Source: Flavobacterium soyangense | Lineage (GTDB): Bacteria; Bacteroidota; Bacteroidia; Flavobacteriales; Flavobacteriaceae | Assembly (NCBI RefSeq): GCF_015277675.1 | Contig: NZ_JADHEC010000020.1 | Coordinates: forward strand, 1 to 64,000 | DNA: 64,000 nucleotides | Direction of reading: 5' to 3' | Part shown: positions 17,219 to 25,753 of the stretch, one piece after another | Numbering within the stretch: the stretch's first letter is position 1 | Layout of the letters: each line of letters opens with the position of its first letter | Program-made: the position numbers and the translations under genes | The notes under the pieces: model-generated | Seen by the model: the letters and a program-made list of their open reading frames with translations, nothing else | What the model was told of the DNA's origin: nothing | Databases searched by the model: none

Positions 17219-17977
17219 TCATCCAATCCAATTTTTAAATTCTTGGACTTTTTCTCTACTTACAATCACTTCATCCTCTTTATAAGTAGGTAAAATAACT
17301 TTTAATCTTGAGTTAGAATACACAACAATTTCTTTAATTGCCCTTAAGGGAATGATGAATTTCCGGCTTATCCGGAAAAATTCTTTCGAGTCAATTTCTT
17401 GCTCTAAGGCCTCCAAAGTATATTCTATTAAATAATTTCTATTGTCGAAAGTATGAATATAAGTCCCCTTATTTTCGCTAAAAAAACATTCAATTTCTTC
17501 AGTTGAAATCACTTTGAGATGCTGCCCAATTTTCACCGTAAACCTAGTTTTGAAATTTTTATCGAATGGATTTTGGAACATTTTTTTTATTTGTTCAAAA
17601 TCCAATTGCAAGCTGTTTTCTTGTTTTGGCAAACGCATTTTAAATTTAGAAATTGCCACTGCTAAATCATCTTCATCAATAGGTTTTAAGAGATAGTCAA
17701 TCGAGTTTAATTTGAATGCTTTTAAAGCATATTCATCATAAGCGGTTGTGAAAATTACTGCACTTTTAATGTCCACTTTTTCGAAAATTTCGAACGACAA
17801 ACCATCCGATAATTGAATGTCCAGAAAGATTAAATCGGGATGTTCATTTTTAGAAAACCACTCGATTGATTCCTCTACAGAATGAAGCATCACTCCTACT
17901 TTAATGTCTAGCTTTTCGAGTTTACGTTGAAGCAATCTTGCAGCTGGTTTCTCGTCTTCGATAATTATTGTTGTCAA
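17219..17977 (-). CDS. LytTR-family response regulator
   Basis: 252 aa from a TTG start at 17977. The open frame reaches 18151, but that part overlaps the upstream 2TM gene (stop at 18048) and reads as junk. The receiver starts TTIIIEDEKPAA directly at this TTG, with LIFLDIQLSDG as the phosphoacceptor and LLKPIDEDD as the conserved Lys. A C-terminal LytTR DNA-binding domain (about 145-250) has FFRISRKFIIPLRAI. It should bind paired direct repeats; candidate sites are at 20473-20501 and 22708-22736. Partner of the LytS-type kinase at 18415-19752. Confidence 0.92.
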   Translation of the reverse strand: MTTIIIEDEKPAARLLQRKLEKLDIKVGVMLHSVEESIEWFSKNEHPDLIFLDIQLSDGLSFEIFEKVDIKSAVIFTTAYDEYALKAFKLNSIDYLLKPIDEDDLAVAISKFKMRLPKQENSLQLDFEQIKKMFQNPFDKNFKTRFTVKIGQHLKVISTEEIECFFSENKGTYIHTFDNRNYLIEYTLEALEQEIDSKEFFRISRKFIIPLRAIKEIVVYSNSRLKVILPTYKEDEVIVSREKVQEFKNWIG

Positions 17978-18047
17978 ATTTTTTAGTTTAAGATTTAAAA
18001 ATTTAAAGTTTCGGAACTGAACTCTAGAAATTTTAGCGTGTATTAAT

Positions 18048-18398
18048 TTACTCCCATTTCTCGCTTTTTTCTTTATCCATAAATTCTTGAATTTTTCTTT
18101 CTTCCCAATTGTTTCCAAAAAACAGGTTTCTGCCAAAAACTGATAATCCATGAGCAGCTAAACCAATTCCCCAAAATAGTGCAGTTGAAAAAGTTTCCCA
18201 TCTAAAAAAATCTCCTGCATCGAACGAACTTTTTGTGTAACTAGAAGCGATAATAAATAAATTCACAAGAACATAAACCATTGCGTGAACATAGAATCCT
18301 TTGATTCTTTTTACTCGTTTATACGCCAAATTATATCTTCCGTCTGGATTATCATATTCTGATTGATATTCGTCAAACACTCTTCTTGATTGTCTCAT
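18048..18398 (-). CDS. 2TM domain-containing protein
   Basis: 116 aa. Two hydrophobic helices (YVHAMVYVLVNLFIIA and TALFWGIGLAAHGLSVFG) followed by NNWEERKIQEFMDKE, the 2TM-domain pattern. The same domain is fused to the C-terminus of the kinase encoded just upstream (16 bp gap). A role as a membrane partner or accessory of the two-component pair is inferred from position; function of the domain is unknown. Confidence 0.85.
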   Translation of the reverse strand: MRQSRRVFDEYQSEYDNPDGRYNLAYKRVKRIKGFYVHAMVYVLVNLFIIASSYTKSSFDAGDFFRWETFSTALFWGIGLAAHGLSVFGRNLFFGNNWEERKIQEFMDKEKSEKWE

Positions 18399-18414
18399 TT
18401 TTTTATATTCTTAA

Positions 18415-19752
18415 TTATTTCCATGTTTGTTTATTATCTTCTTTATTTAAAATCTCTTGAATCTTTCGTTCTTCCCAATCCGAACTGTATCCAAAAACCT
18501 TAAAAGCATGCATGATTAATCCAAAACCCCAACCGGCAGCTGAGAACCAAAACCATTGAAATTGCGGTGAAAACCGAAGGTTTATAAAAATTAAAATTGG
18601 AATTACTATGCAATAAGAAATTAAGCTCCCGTAAAACCCTTTGAGTTGGTTTACTCGTTTTTTGGCTCTGTAATAAACCGTGTTTTCGCTATAATTTGCA
18701 GTTGTTTCCATAACTGCAATTTGTTTTGTTAAAATTGGGATTTTGACACTAAATGTCTTTTCGTTTTGTTCAATCAACACTTTTCTGTTGGTAATGATTC
18801 CGTAACGATTGATAATATTTTGCAAGCCTACCCCTTTTCTGTCCTGCAATACTTCTTTTTTTTGAAAATCATTTTCAGTTACTAAATAATCCTTTTCGAT
18901 AAAAATCCTAATGTGCAAGGGTCTTTGTTCGCTAACCACATTGTGTTTGACTGTGTTTTCTAACAATAATTGCAACGAAAGTGGCACAACCTTAGCCTCC
19001 GGAATATTTACAGTTGCTGGTAATTCATAAAACAGACTATTTTCGAAACGCATTTTCAACAAATTCATATAGGTTTTGGCGAAAGCCAATTCTTCCTCAA
19101 CCGAAACTAATTCTTTGTCTTTTTGTTCTAAAACATAACGGTAAATCTTGGACAATGAAGTAGTGAATTTCTGTGCGTTTTCAGGATTTTCTTCAATCAA
19201 AGAACTTAAAACATTTAAACTATTGAAGAGAAAATGCGGGTCGATTTGGTTTTTAAGACTTTCGAACTTTGCCGAAGCTGTTCCTGCAATGATTTTTTGT
19301 TCTTTTACTTTATTTTCCTGATAGGATTTATAAAAATTAATGGCATAAAAGACCAAACTAACAACAAACGTAATTAATGTTGAAACCACATAATAATTAG
19401 GTGTTTCGTGTGCTAAATAATCTTCAAAAGTTTTAGCATTAACGATAACTTCTTGAAAAATTCGCAATAAAAAAACGACCAAAATGGATATAAAAAAAGA
19501 ACCAAGAAATCCAAAAACCAAACGTTTTAACGAGAAATTATCTTTTCCAAAATAGGCATCCATATAGCAAAAAACCGATGAATTAGCATAAGAAAGAGAC
19601 AAAGTATACAACATGGTCTGTCCAAATGCAAACGCAAGCTCTCGATTAAACTCGATTTTAGCTCCAAAAACAGCATTCAAAAGCAGTAACACAAAAAATA
19701 TCACAACTCCAAGTATGAGGTTTCGAGGTAATTCTTTTATAAATCGATTCAT
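18415..19752 (-). CDS. LytS-type sensor histidine kinase with C-terminal 2TM domain
   Basis: 445 aa. Four N-terminal hydrophobic helices (about 12-145), then a His_kinase domain with the phosphoacceptor in NQIDPHFLFNSLNVL (around residue 173). The ATP-binding N-box is LLLENTVKHNVV and the glycine motif is KGVGLQNIINRYG. After the kinase (from about 355) comes a second membrane pair ending in DWEERKIQEILNKE, a 2TM domain like the neighbouring small protein. This end-fusion puts membrane helices on both sides of the kinase. Signals through the LytTR regulator. Confidence 0.9.
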   Translation of the reverse strand: MNRFIKELPRNLILGVVIFFVLLLLNAVFGAKIEFNRELAFAFGQTMLYTLSLSYANSSVFCYMDAYFGKDNFSLKRLVFGFLGSFFISILVVFLLRIFQEVIVNAKTFEDYLAHETPNYYVVSTLITFVVSLVFYAINFYKSYQENKVKEQKIIAGTASAKFESLKNQIDPHFLFNSLNVLSSLIEENPENAQKFTTSLSKIYRYVLEQKDKELVSVEEELAFAKTYMNLLKMRFENSLFYELPATVNIPEAKVVPLSLQLLLENTVKHNVVSEQRPLHIRIFIEKDYLVTENDFQKKEVLQDRKGVGLQNIINRYGIITNRKVLIEQNEKTFSVKIPILTKQIAVMETTANYSENTVYYRAKKRVNQLKGFYGSLISYCIVIPILIFINLRFSPQFQWFWFSAAGWGFGLIMHAFKVFGYSSDWEERKIQEILNKEDNKQTWK

Positions 19753-19772
19753 TGTTCTAGTTTAATCTAAAT

Positions 19773-20393
19773 TTATTTACAGTTTTTTAAAGCAATTTTT
19801 GCCCTATCCAATCCCCATTTTGGAGAAAATGGTGTTTCAGGTTTAAAAGTAGCAAAAAGTCCGATAGCTTTTTCAATTTGAGCACACATTGGTTTGGTAT
19901 CTGTTCCCCAAAATTTGGCACCACCTATTTCAAATTCAGCTTTTTCAAAGATAACTCTTGGGTTTTCTGGTGCTATTGCCTCAGCTTTACCATATAATCC
20001 CATAACGGTTCCTGATAATTTTGGTCCGTTGGTCATTGGATCAAAAGCAATCCAGGCAGTATTAATCATAGCTTGAACAACCAAAAGTTCAGCATTGTTA
20101 GGATTTTTTATCAATTCAATATCTAATGCATTTTGAGCTTTGGCCAACAATAAGTCTATTTGTGCTGCATCTTTTGTCCCAAAAGCCGATGTTGTGTTTA
20201 CCAAAGCAACGTAATAATTTGGCAACCAAGAAGTTTTTTCGGCAGCCGCAATTCTTTCGAATATTGCCGATGCCTCGGTATTTTTTCCTTCTCCCCAAAG
20301 TTGGAACGCTTTCCCCATTCCTTGCTCAAATTGCCCTTGAGCTGATACTAAACTGGTAATAAATAATACGAATGCAATGATAATTTTTGTCAT
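19773..20393 (-). CDS. Secreted TPR-like protein of the LytTR locus
   Basis: 206 aa with an N-terminal signal peptide (MTKIIIAFVLFITSLVSAQG). Helical repeat-like body with GMGKAFQLWGEGKNTEASAIFERI and NPNNAELLVVQAM, resembling tetratricopeptide repeats. Likely periplasmic. First gene of the TPR - kinase - 2TM - regulator operon, 21 bp before the kinase, and preceded by its own LytTR-type operator and promoter. It may sense or stabilise something for the kinase; this is inference. Confidence 0.75.
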   Translation of the reverse strand: MTKIIIAFVLFITSLVSAQGQFEQGMGKAFQLWGEGKNTEASAIFERIAAAEKTSWLPNYYVALVNTTSAFGTKDAAQIDLLLAKAQNALDIELIKNPNNAELLVVQAMINTAWIAFDPMTNGPKLSGTVMGLYGKAEAIAPENPRVIFEKAEFEIGGAKFWGTDTKPMCAQIEKAIGLFATFKPETPFSPKWGLDRAKIALKNCK

Positions 20394-20429
20394 AATTTCT
20401 AGTTTTAAATTGGTTAATTAATTCTTGTA

Positions 20430-20437
20430 CAAATTTA
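20430..20437 (-). promoter_or_regulatory. -7 box of the TPR-kinase-regulator operon
   Basis: Minus-strand TAAATTTG, 37 bp from the ATG at 20393 and 33 bp downstream of the operator at 20471-20501. Confidence 0.6.
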
Positions 20438-20470
20438 TATTGGTTGTTGCAGTTTTAAAATTTATACTTC

Positions 20471-20501
20471 CCGAATTGTAGAATTTCGAGGATGAATTGT
20501 A
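20471..20501 (-). promoter_or_regulatory. Candidate LytTR operator A
   Basis: Two direct half-sites reading TACAATTC on the minus strand (20494-20501 and 20473-20480) are exactly 21 bp apart. The 29 bp 20471-20499 match the element at 22706-22734 at 26 positions. The spacing of two helical turns and the ACA(G/A)TT core fit known LytTR binding sites. Confidence 0.7.
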
Positions 20502-20505
20502 ATAA

Positions 20506-22644
20506 CTATAAATTCTCCAATTGATTCGTTTTTTTATCCTTGCTTATTGTCCAAAAGAAACCCACAAAAAAGAACCGATCCGCTGTAGGAACTATCGCTT
20601 GACTTTCATAAATTCCTACTGAATTGGGTGTGTTTGCGAAATTGTATCCATAAACATTTTTGATCCCAGCCACATTGGTTACAGAGAAAAAAAGTATTTT
20701 TTGAGGCGAAATCAAGTACGCCCAATTCACACTTAAATTATTGTATGCTTTGGTTTTTCCGTCCATAAAAATGGCTTCATTCGGATTATTATATGGTCTT
20801 CCAGAACTGAAAGTGTAAGTCGCTCCAATTTGCGAACGCCAATCTTGAATCCAATATTTAGTCACCAAAGACAAGGTATGATCAGCAACAAAACTTGGGG
20901 TCGCCTGTTTTGGAAAATTTTGATAATCTCGTTTTGTGTCGATATAGGAATAGGAAATCCAATATTCCAAGTTTTTAATATTCTTGTTGTCTCTCCAAAA
21001 CAACTCTAAACCTTTGGCATATCCTGTCCCGCTGTTATTGAAATTACTATTGTAAACTGGCGATTTTGTATCGTATTTTACCAAATTATCATAGCTTTTA
21101 TAATAAACTTCCGCTTTAAAAATTTGCTTGTCTTTATTAAATTCATAACTCAAAATATAATGTTGTGCTTTTTCATCTTGCAAATGAGTGGTGTATTTGA
21201 GATAATCGTTTTTTGGTGCTTGTTCGAAAGTTCCGTAAGCCATAGAAAACTGCTGATTTTTAGCAAGTTTATACGCTAAAGCCAATCTTGGAGCAATAGA
21301 ACTTTCGTCTAACAAATAGTTTTTTGAAAATCGGAAACCTACTTTCGCAATTAAATTGTTGGTAAACAAGAAGTCAGTTTCTGAAAAGGCAGCAAGAATA
21401 TTCGAATGAAATCCACTATTGAAATTGGTAATCGATTCCGAAAAATTGGTGTAAAAAAAATCGGTTCCAAAACTGGTTTTAATTTTATCGGAAATGGGTT
21501 TTGTCAATTTCAGTTTTAAATGACTCGCATTTTCAGAAGAGTCATAATTATAGACATCAAAAATCCCTTTATTACTACTTTTAGCAAAGCTAATTCCGGC
21601 AAAAATGTTCCAATTAGTTCCAAAACCACCTTTATAGGAAAGGTTGGAATATAAATTATTGTTCTTGTTTTGGGTACGCAATTTGTTTGGATAATTAACA
21701 TCATCTTGCTTCAAATCGAAATTGGCTGCTGTATAGGAAGCGTAAAATTTAAGCAACCCTCTATCTAATTTTTGTCTAAAAACGGTTTCTCCACCAATAG
21801 ATTCATAAGGTTTTATCCATTCAATATTGTCAGGCAACAACGATTGATAAGGTTGCAAATTGATATAGCTAGTATTCACGCTCAAGGAATTGCTTTTCCA
21901 TTTTTGAGTATTTCCAAGTCCCAATCCAACGGTCATAACACCAACATCCGTTTTTTCTAAATCAGGTTCATCAATGGTATTCATCACTAAAATACTCGAA
22001 AGCGCTTCGCCATATTCTGCTGAATAACCGCCAGTAGAAAAACTAGTTCCTTTAAAAAGCAAAGGCGAAAAAGTACTTCTTGTAGGCACATTATTCGCTG
22101 TCTGGAGATACGGTTGTGCCACTCGAATCCCATCAATAAAGGTTTGGGTTTCGTTTGCTTCTCCACCTCGAACAAAAAGTTTTCCGCTTTCGCCAACAAT
22201 TTGTGTTCCCGGTAATGTTTTAAAAGCCGAAACAATATCACCCGGATTTCCTGCCGTTGTCAGTATGTCCAGCGGCTTTAAAACAGAGACCCTAGATTTT
22301 CCGCCAGATTCTATTGTTCCTGCCGTAATTAAAACTTCGTTTAGTTCGGTTGCAATACGTTTTAAAACTAAGGTTTGACTTTGATATTTATTCATGACAA
22401 TTTCAAGCTTTTTAATTTCAAAAGACAAAGCGCTAATGATCAACGTTTGGTTTCCTTCGGCTGTAGTTGCAAAACTAAAATCGCCTGTATTATTTGATGT
22501 TGCGCCATCATAGGATCCATAAATATAAATATTTGCATTAGGAATTGGTTTGTTTTTTTCGTCTACTATTTTCCCGGAAATTGTGGTTTGAGAAAATGAA
22601 ATTAGAGTGAAAAAGAAAATGGTAATGGACAAAAATGATTTCAT
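20506..22644 (-). CDS. TonB-dependent receptor with CarboxypepD_reg-like domain
   Basis: 712 aa outer-membrane receptor. Signal peptide at 1-19 (ends ISFSQ), a CarboxypepD_reg-like beta domain at about 20-105 (GKIVDEKNKPIPNANIYIYG), a plug at about 110-230 (GTQIVGESGKLFVRGGEANE, FIDGIRV), then a beta barrel to the end. There is no SusD partner, so it is not a classical SusC pair. The ligand is unknown. It is followed by the TPR-kinase-regulator operon and shares its operator sequence, so it is a likely target of the regulator. Confidence 0.92.
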   Translation of the reverse strand: MKSFLSITIFFFTLISFSQTTISGKIVDEKNKPIPNANIYIYGSYDGATSNNTGDFSFATTAEGNQTLIISALSFEIKKLEIVMNKYQSQTLVLKRIATELNEVLITAGTIESGGKSRVSVLKPLDILTTAGNPGDIVSAFKTLPGTQIVGESGKLFVRGGEANETQTFIDGIRVAQPYLQTANNVPTRSTFSPLLFKGTSFSTGGYSAEYGEALSSILVMNTIDEPDLEKTDVGVMTVGLGLGNTQKWKSNSLSVNTSYINLQPYQSLLPDNIEWIKPYESIGGETVFRQKLDRGLLKFYASYTAANFDLKQDDVNYPNKLRTQNKNNNLYSNLSYKGGFGTNWNIFAGISFAKSSNKGIFDVYNYDSSENASHLKLKLTKPISDKIKTSFGTDFFYTNFSESITNFNSGFHSNILAAFSETDFLFTNNLIAKVGFRFSKNYLLDESSIAPRLALAYKLAKNQQFSMAYGTFEQAPKNDYLKYTTHLQDEKAQHYILSYEFNKDKQIFKAEVYYKSYDNLVKYDTKSPVYNSNFNNSGTGYAKGLELFWRDNKNIKNLEYWISYSYIDTKRDYQNFPKQATPSFVADHTLSLVTKYWIQDWRSQIGATYTFSSGRPYNNPNEAIFMDGKTKAYNNLSVNWAYLISPQKILFFSVTNVAGIKNVYGYNFANTPNSVGIYESQAIVPTADRFFFVGFFWTISKDKKTNQLENL

Positions 22645-22664
22645 AGTATTAGATTTTGATGCAG

Positions 22665-22672
22665 CAAATGTA
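22665..22672 (-). promoter_or_regulatory. -7 box of the TonB receptor gene
   Basis: Minus-strand TACATTTG, 21 bp from the ATG at 22644 and 33 bp downstream of operator B, the same distance as at the other promoter. Confidence 0.6.
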
Positions 22673-22705
22673 TTGCTACAATTAGAGTCTTAGAATATTA
22701 GTTCA

Positions 22706-22736
22706 CCGAACTGTGGAATTTTGAGGATGAATTGCA
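22706..22736 (-). promoter_or_regulatory. Candidate LytTR operator B
   Basis: Minus-strand half-sites TGCAATTC (22729-22736) and CACAGTTC (22708-22715) are 21 bp apart. The second, read as ACAGTTCGG, fits the published LytTR consensus [TA][AC][CA]GTTN[AG][TG] at every position. Confidence 0.7.
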
Positions 22737-22781
22737 TCCTTTGCTTGATTTCTTTTATATTTACGACAAACAAGTTATTTT

Positions 22782-23339
22782 ATGAAAACCGAAAAAGAAA
22801 AAATGATTGCCGGAGAATATTATTTAGCTGGTAATCCAATTCTCGTAAAAGAACGTCGAAGAGCGAAAATTTTACTCCACAGATTGAATGTAACTGAATA
22901 CCGCTTGACCAAAAAAGCAAAAGAAATTATAACCGAATTAATCCCTAATGCTGGTGCAAATCTTTACATCGAACCGCCTTTTCATTGTGATTATGGTTAC
23001 AATATTGTTTGTGGTGATAATGTTTATTTTAATGTAAATTGTGTTGTTTTAGACTGTGCTCCCGTAAAAATCGGTTCGAATGTTTTTTTTGCGCCGGGAG
23101 TTCAATTGTATACTGCAAATCATCCTTTAGAAGCAGAGTTAAGAAAAACACTTGAAAATGCGTTACCCATTTCTATAGGAGACGATTGTTGGATTGGTGG
23201 TAACTCCATTATACTTCCTGGAATTACTATCGGAAAGGGCTGCGTAATTGGAGCAGGTTCAATAGTAACGAAAGACATTCCCGATAATTCATTGGTAGTT
23301 GGAAACCCTGCGAAAGTGATTAAGAAACTGAATCCATAA
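22782..23339 (+). CDS. Maltose/galactoside O-acetyltransferase family (hexapeptide) protein
   Basis: 185 aa, typical Maa/LacA length. N-terminal helical cap (EKMIAGEYYLAGNPILVKERRRAK), then left-handed beta-helix repeats with the active-site stretch LYTANHPLEAELR (catalytic His) and DDCWIGGNSIILPGITIGKG, ending in VVGNPAKVIKKL. Acetylates a sugar hydroxyl from acetyl-CoA; the natural acceptor of such enzymes is usually unknown. Divergent from the TonB receptor. A degenerate -7 box (TATATTTA) lies just upstream. Confidence 0.9.
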   Translation: MKTEKEKMIAGEYYLAGNPILVKERRRAKILLHRLNVTEYRLTKKAKEIITELIPNAGANLYIEPPFHCDYGYNIVCGDNVYFNVNCVVLDCAPVKIGSNVFFAPGVQLYTANHPLEAELRKTLENALPISIGDDCWIGGNSIILPGITIGKGCVIGAGSIVTKDIPDNSLVVGNPAKVIKKLNP

Positions 23340-23373
23340 TTACAATAACCAAAAAAATTTCAACAAATCTGAA

Positions 23374-23397
23374 ATCTAAAATCTAAAATCTAAAATT
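23374..23397 (+). repeat. Three 8-bp ATCTAAAA repeats
   Basis: The octamer ATCTAAAA occurs three times in tandem in the leader of the pRiA4b-like gene. Purpose unknown; it could be a slippage-prone microsatellite. Confidence 0.7.
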
Positions 23398-23432
23398 ATA
23401 TTTTACCTTTACCCTTTCAATAAAACAAAATT

Positions 23433-23972
23433 ATGGTTTATAAATTTAGAGTAATTCTCGATGCCGAAGAGGACATTTTTAGAGATATTGCAATACTTGC
23501 CGACGATACCTTAGAAGATTTTCACAATGCTATTTTCAACTCTTTTGGATTTGACGGGATGGAAGTAGCTTCTTTTTACACTTGTGATGACACTTGGAAT
23601 CAGGAAGATGAAATTCCAATGTTTGATTCCGGTGACGTTCCAGGCGAACAAAAAACAATGAGCGATTACTTGCTTTCGGACATTTTGGATACAGAAAATA
23701 CCAAAATAATTTATGTTTATGATTTTATCAATATGTGGACTTTTCTTGTAGAACTGGCCGCTGTAGAAGAAATTTCTGCTGGAAATACCTATCCTGAAAC
23801 TATTTTCTCAGTTGGTGAAATGCCCGCCGAAGCAATGGAAAAACATTTCATTGCTGATGATGAAGAGGAAAATTATAACGAATTTGAAGATGACCTCGAC
23901 GAGGAAGATCTTGACATGTTTGAAGGAGACGATAGTTTTGAAGACTATGGTTTTGAAGAAAATTGGAACTAG
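23433..23972 (+). CDS. Plasmid pRiA4b ORF-3 family protein
   Basis: 179 aa. The N-terminus (YKFRVILDAEEDIFRDIAI) followed by TLEDFHNAIFNSFGFDGMEVASFY fits the pRiA4b ORF-3 domain, known from plasmids and IS1096-type passengers but common on chromosomes of this phylum. The last ~45 residues are almost entirely acidic (Asp/Glu), probably a disordered tail. No transposase or plasmid gene is nearby. Function unknown. A terminator follows. Confidence 0.82.
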   Translation: MVYKFRVILDAEEDIFRDIAILADDTLEDFHNAIFNSFGFDGMEVASFYTCDDTWNQEDEIPMFDSGDVPGEQKTMSDYLLSDILDTENTKIIYVYDFINMWTFLVELAAVEEISAGNTYPETIFSVGEMPAEAMEKHFIADDEEENYNEFEDDLDEEDLDMFEGDDSFEDYGFEENWN

Positions 23973-24007
23973 TAAAAACCAGAGACAAAATAAAAATATT
24001 AATTTAG

Positions 24008-24054
24008 AACCAAGATTTGAGACATTAGTTCTGTCTTTAATCTTGGTTTTTTCT
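24008..24054 (+). terminator. Terminator after the pRiA4b-like gene
   Basis: AACCAAGATT (24008-24017) pairs perfectly with AATCTTGGTT (24039-24048), followed by TTTTC. Confidence 0.8.
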
Positions 24055-24072
24055 TCTAAAAAATAAAAAAAA

Positions 24073-25131
24073 ATGATCAACTTATTTAATACTCATATTG
24101 AAACTTTATCAATTCACAGAGTTGGAAACAAAAGCCGTAACGAGGCTATTTTCTTATCAGAACAATCCATTAATTTAAACGATGAAATTGTGCCTTTGAT
24201 AAAAGAATATTTCTTTAAACCTTTTAGAGATAAAGAGGAAAACTACTTTCAGTTTGCCCACGAAGTTGATTTAGATTACAATGATATGTTTAAATTCGCA
24301 ACTGAAATATTCGAAAATCCGAACAGTTTACACGAAGTTTCCAAGAAAATCACAACTCATTTATTTGAGCAATCTAATCACCCGCACATCAAAAACGGAG
24401 AAGTTTATGTAGCACATTTGACTAATGTAAATATCGACAACAATGTAGTAGATGCTATTGGAATTTTTAAAAGTGAATTACAATCTGATTTTTTGCAGTT
24501 TGAAGAAAAGGACACCAACCTGGAAATGATTTTACAACACGGTATCAACCTCAGCAAATTGGACAAAGGCTGTTTGATTTTTAATTATAAAAAAGAAGAA
24601 GGCTATAAGATTCTGACCGTCGACAGCAATCGTTATGATGCACGTTATTGGTTAGAACATTTCCTTTCGGTCGATGCTTTTGAAGACGAGAATTTTATTA
24701 CCAAAAAATACTTGAAATTTTGCCAAGGTTTTGCCAAAGATGTCGTTTTTCCCGCCGAAGACAAAAAAGAAGAAGTAATGTTTATGAACCGGTCGGTAAA
24801 TTATTTTGCAAAAAATGACCAGTTTGAAGAAACCAACTTCTTAAACGAGGTTTTAGATAATCCAGATTTACTTCCTGAGTTTAAAAACTACAAAGTTGAT
24901 AAAGGCGAAAAATATAGCATCGAAGACGTTACATCTTTCCCAATTGCCAATGCGGCTGTTTCTGATGCCAGAAAATCCATCAAAAACATTATCAGTCTTG
25001 ACACGAATATTCAAATAAAAATGGATTTCATCAACCCGGAAAGTGCCGAAAAATATGTAGAAAAAGGCTGGGACGAGGAGAAACAAATGTATTATTACTT
25101 AGTTTATTTCAATAAAGAAGTGAAAAACTAA
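24073..25131 (+). CDS. Nucleoid-associated protein (NdpA/YejK family)
   Basis: 352 aa, near the 335 aa of E. coli YejK. Readable family features include the N-terminal LSIHRVGNKSRNEAI, a central HLTNVNIDNNVVDAIGIFKSE strand pair and DVTSFPIANAAVSDARK near the C-terminus. These proteins associate with the nucleoid and spermidine fractions; molecular role unclear. Stands alone between two terminators. Confidence 0.82.
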   Translation: MINLFNTHIETLSIHRVGNKSRNEAIFLSEQSINLNDEIVPLIKEYFFKPFRDKEENYFQFAHEVDLDYNDMFKFATEIFENPNSLHEVSKKITTHLFEQSNHPHIKNGEVYVAHLTNVNIDNNVVDAIGIFKSELQSDFLQFEEKDTNLEMILQHGINLSKLDKGCLIFNYKKEEGYKILTVDSNRYDARYWLEHFLSVDAFEDENFITKKYLKFCQGFAKDVVFPAEDKKEEVMFMNRSVNYFAKNDQFEETNFLNEVLDNPDLLPEFKNYKVDKGEKYSIEDVTSFPIANAAVSDARKSIKNIISLDTNIQIKMDFINPESAEKYVEKGWDEEKQMYYYLVYFNKEVKN

Positions 25132-25173
25132 TTTGCTATTCAAAGAATATTTTTGTCAAAATAATATATAATT

Positions 25174-25205
25174 AAATCCTCAATTAGTAAAATAATTGGG
25201 GATTT
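25174..25205 (+). terminator. Terminator-like hairpin after the nucleoid protein gene
   Basis: AAATCCTCAATTA (25174-25186) pairs with TAATTGGGGATTT (25193-25205) with one T:G wobble; the trailing T-run is weak. Confidence 0.55.
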
Positions 25206-25375
25206 CCATTTTTATGATTGATCATACTCAGAATTTTACCAAAATATTTATTTTTAAATACCTATTTGTAAGTTTTTTTATGCAATTTTAACAGTACTGT
25301 GTGCTTAGTCGATTTTATTTGCATTTTAAACGGTAATAATCTATATTTACTATCCCAAATCATAATAAACTTAAT

Positions 25376-25615
25376 ATGAACACTATCAAAATCAGAGAAA
25401 AAAATCTCTCCAGTAAAATTTTGTGTTCTTTTTTCGGACATAAAATTATCACCACCAGAAATGTAACAAATCACTTCCGGGAATATAAATGTTCCGTATG
25501 TGGTTTAGAATTGACAAATGACCTTAAAGGCCATAAAACATTTTTGACTCCCGAGCTCAAAGACATTAATGAAACATTAAACAGTCTATACATAAAAAAA
25601 CACTTCTCCATTTAA
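25376..25615 (+). CDS. Small conserved-looking protein with a CxxC pair
   Basis: 79 aa, not assigned to a named family. Central FFGHKIITTRNVTNHFREYKC is followed by SVCGLELTND, giving a Cys-x2-Cys knuckle with nearby His residues that could bind zinc. Both termini are polar, and no signal peptide is evident. A long intergenic region (about 240 bp) precedes it. The reading frame has normal codon use for the region, so I take it as real. Confidence 0.6.
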   Translation: MNTIKIREKNLSSKILCSFFGHKIITTRNVTNHFREYKCSVCGLELTNDLKGHKTFLTPELKDINETLNSLYIKKHFSI

Positions 25616-25753
25616 GAATCTCATCCCTAAAGCCCCTAAAAAGATGTTATTACTACTACTTATAAAAAGCCTATTAATGTTAAAACAAACTGTGAATAGG
25701 AAACGTATTGCACGAATTTCGGAGATTGATTTGCCTTTATAGTATTTTGAATA

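Noticed and set aside
23433..23972. pRiA4b-like gene as a sign of an inserted plasmid or insertion sequence
   Set aside because: No transposase, terminal repeats or plasmid genes nearby; the family is common on chromosomes.
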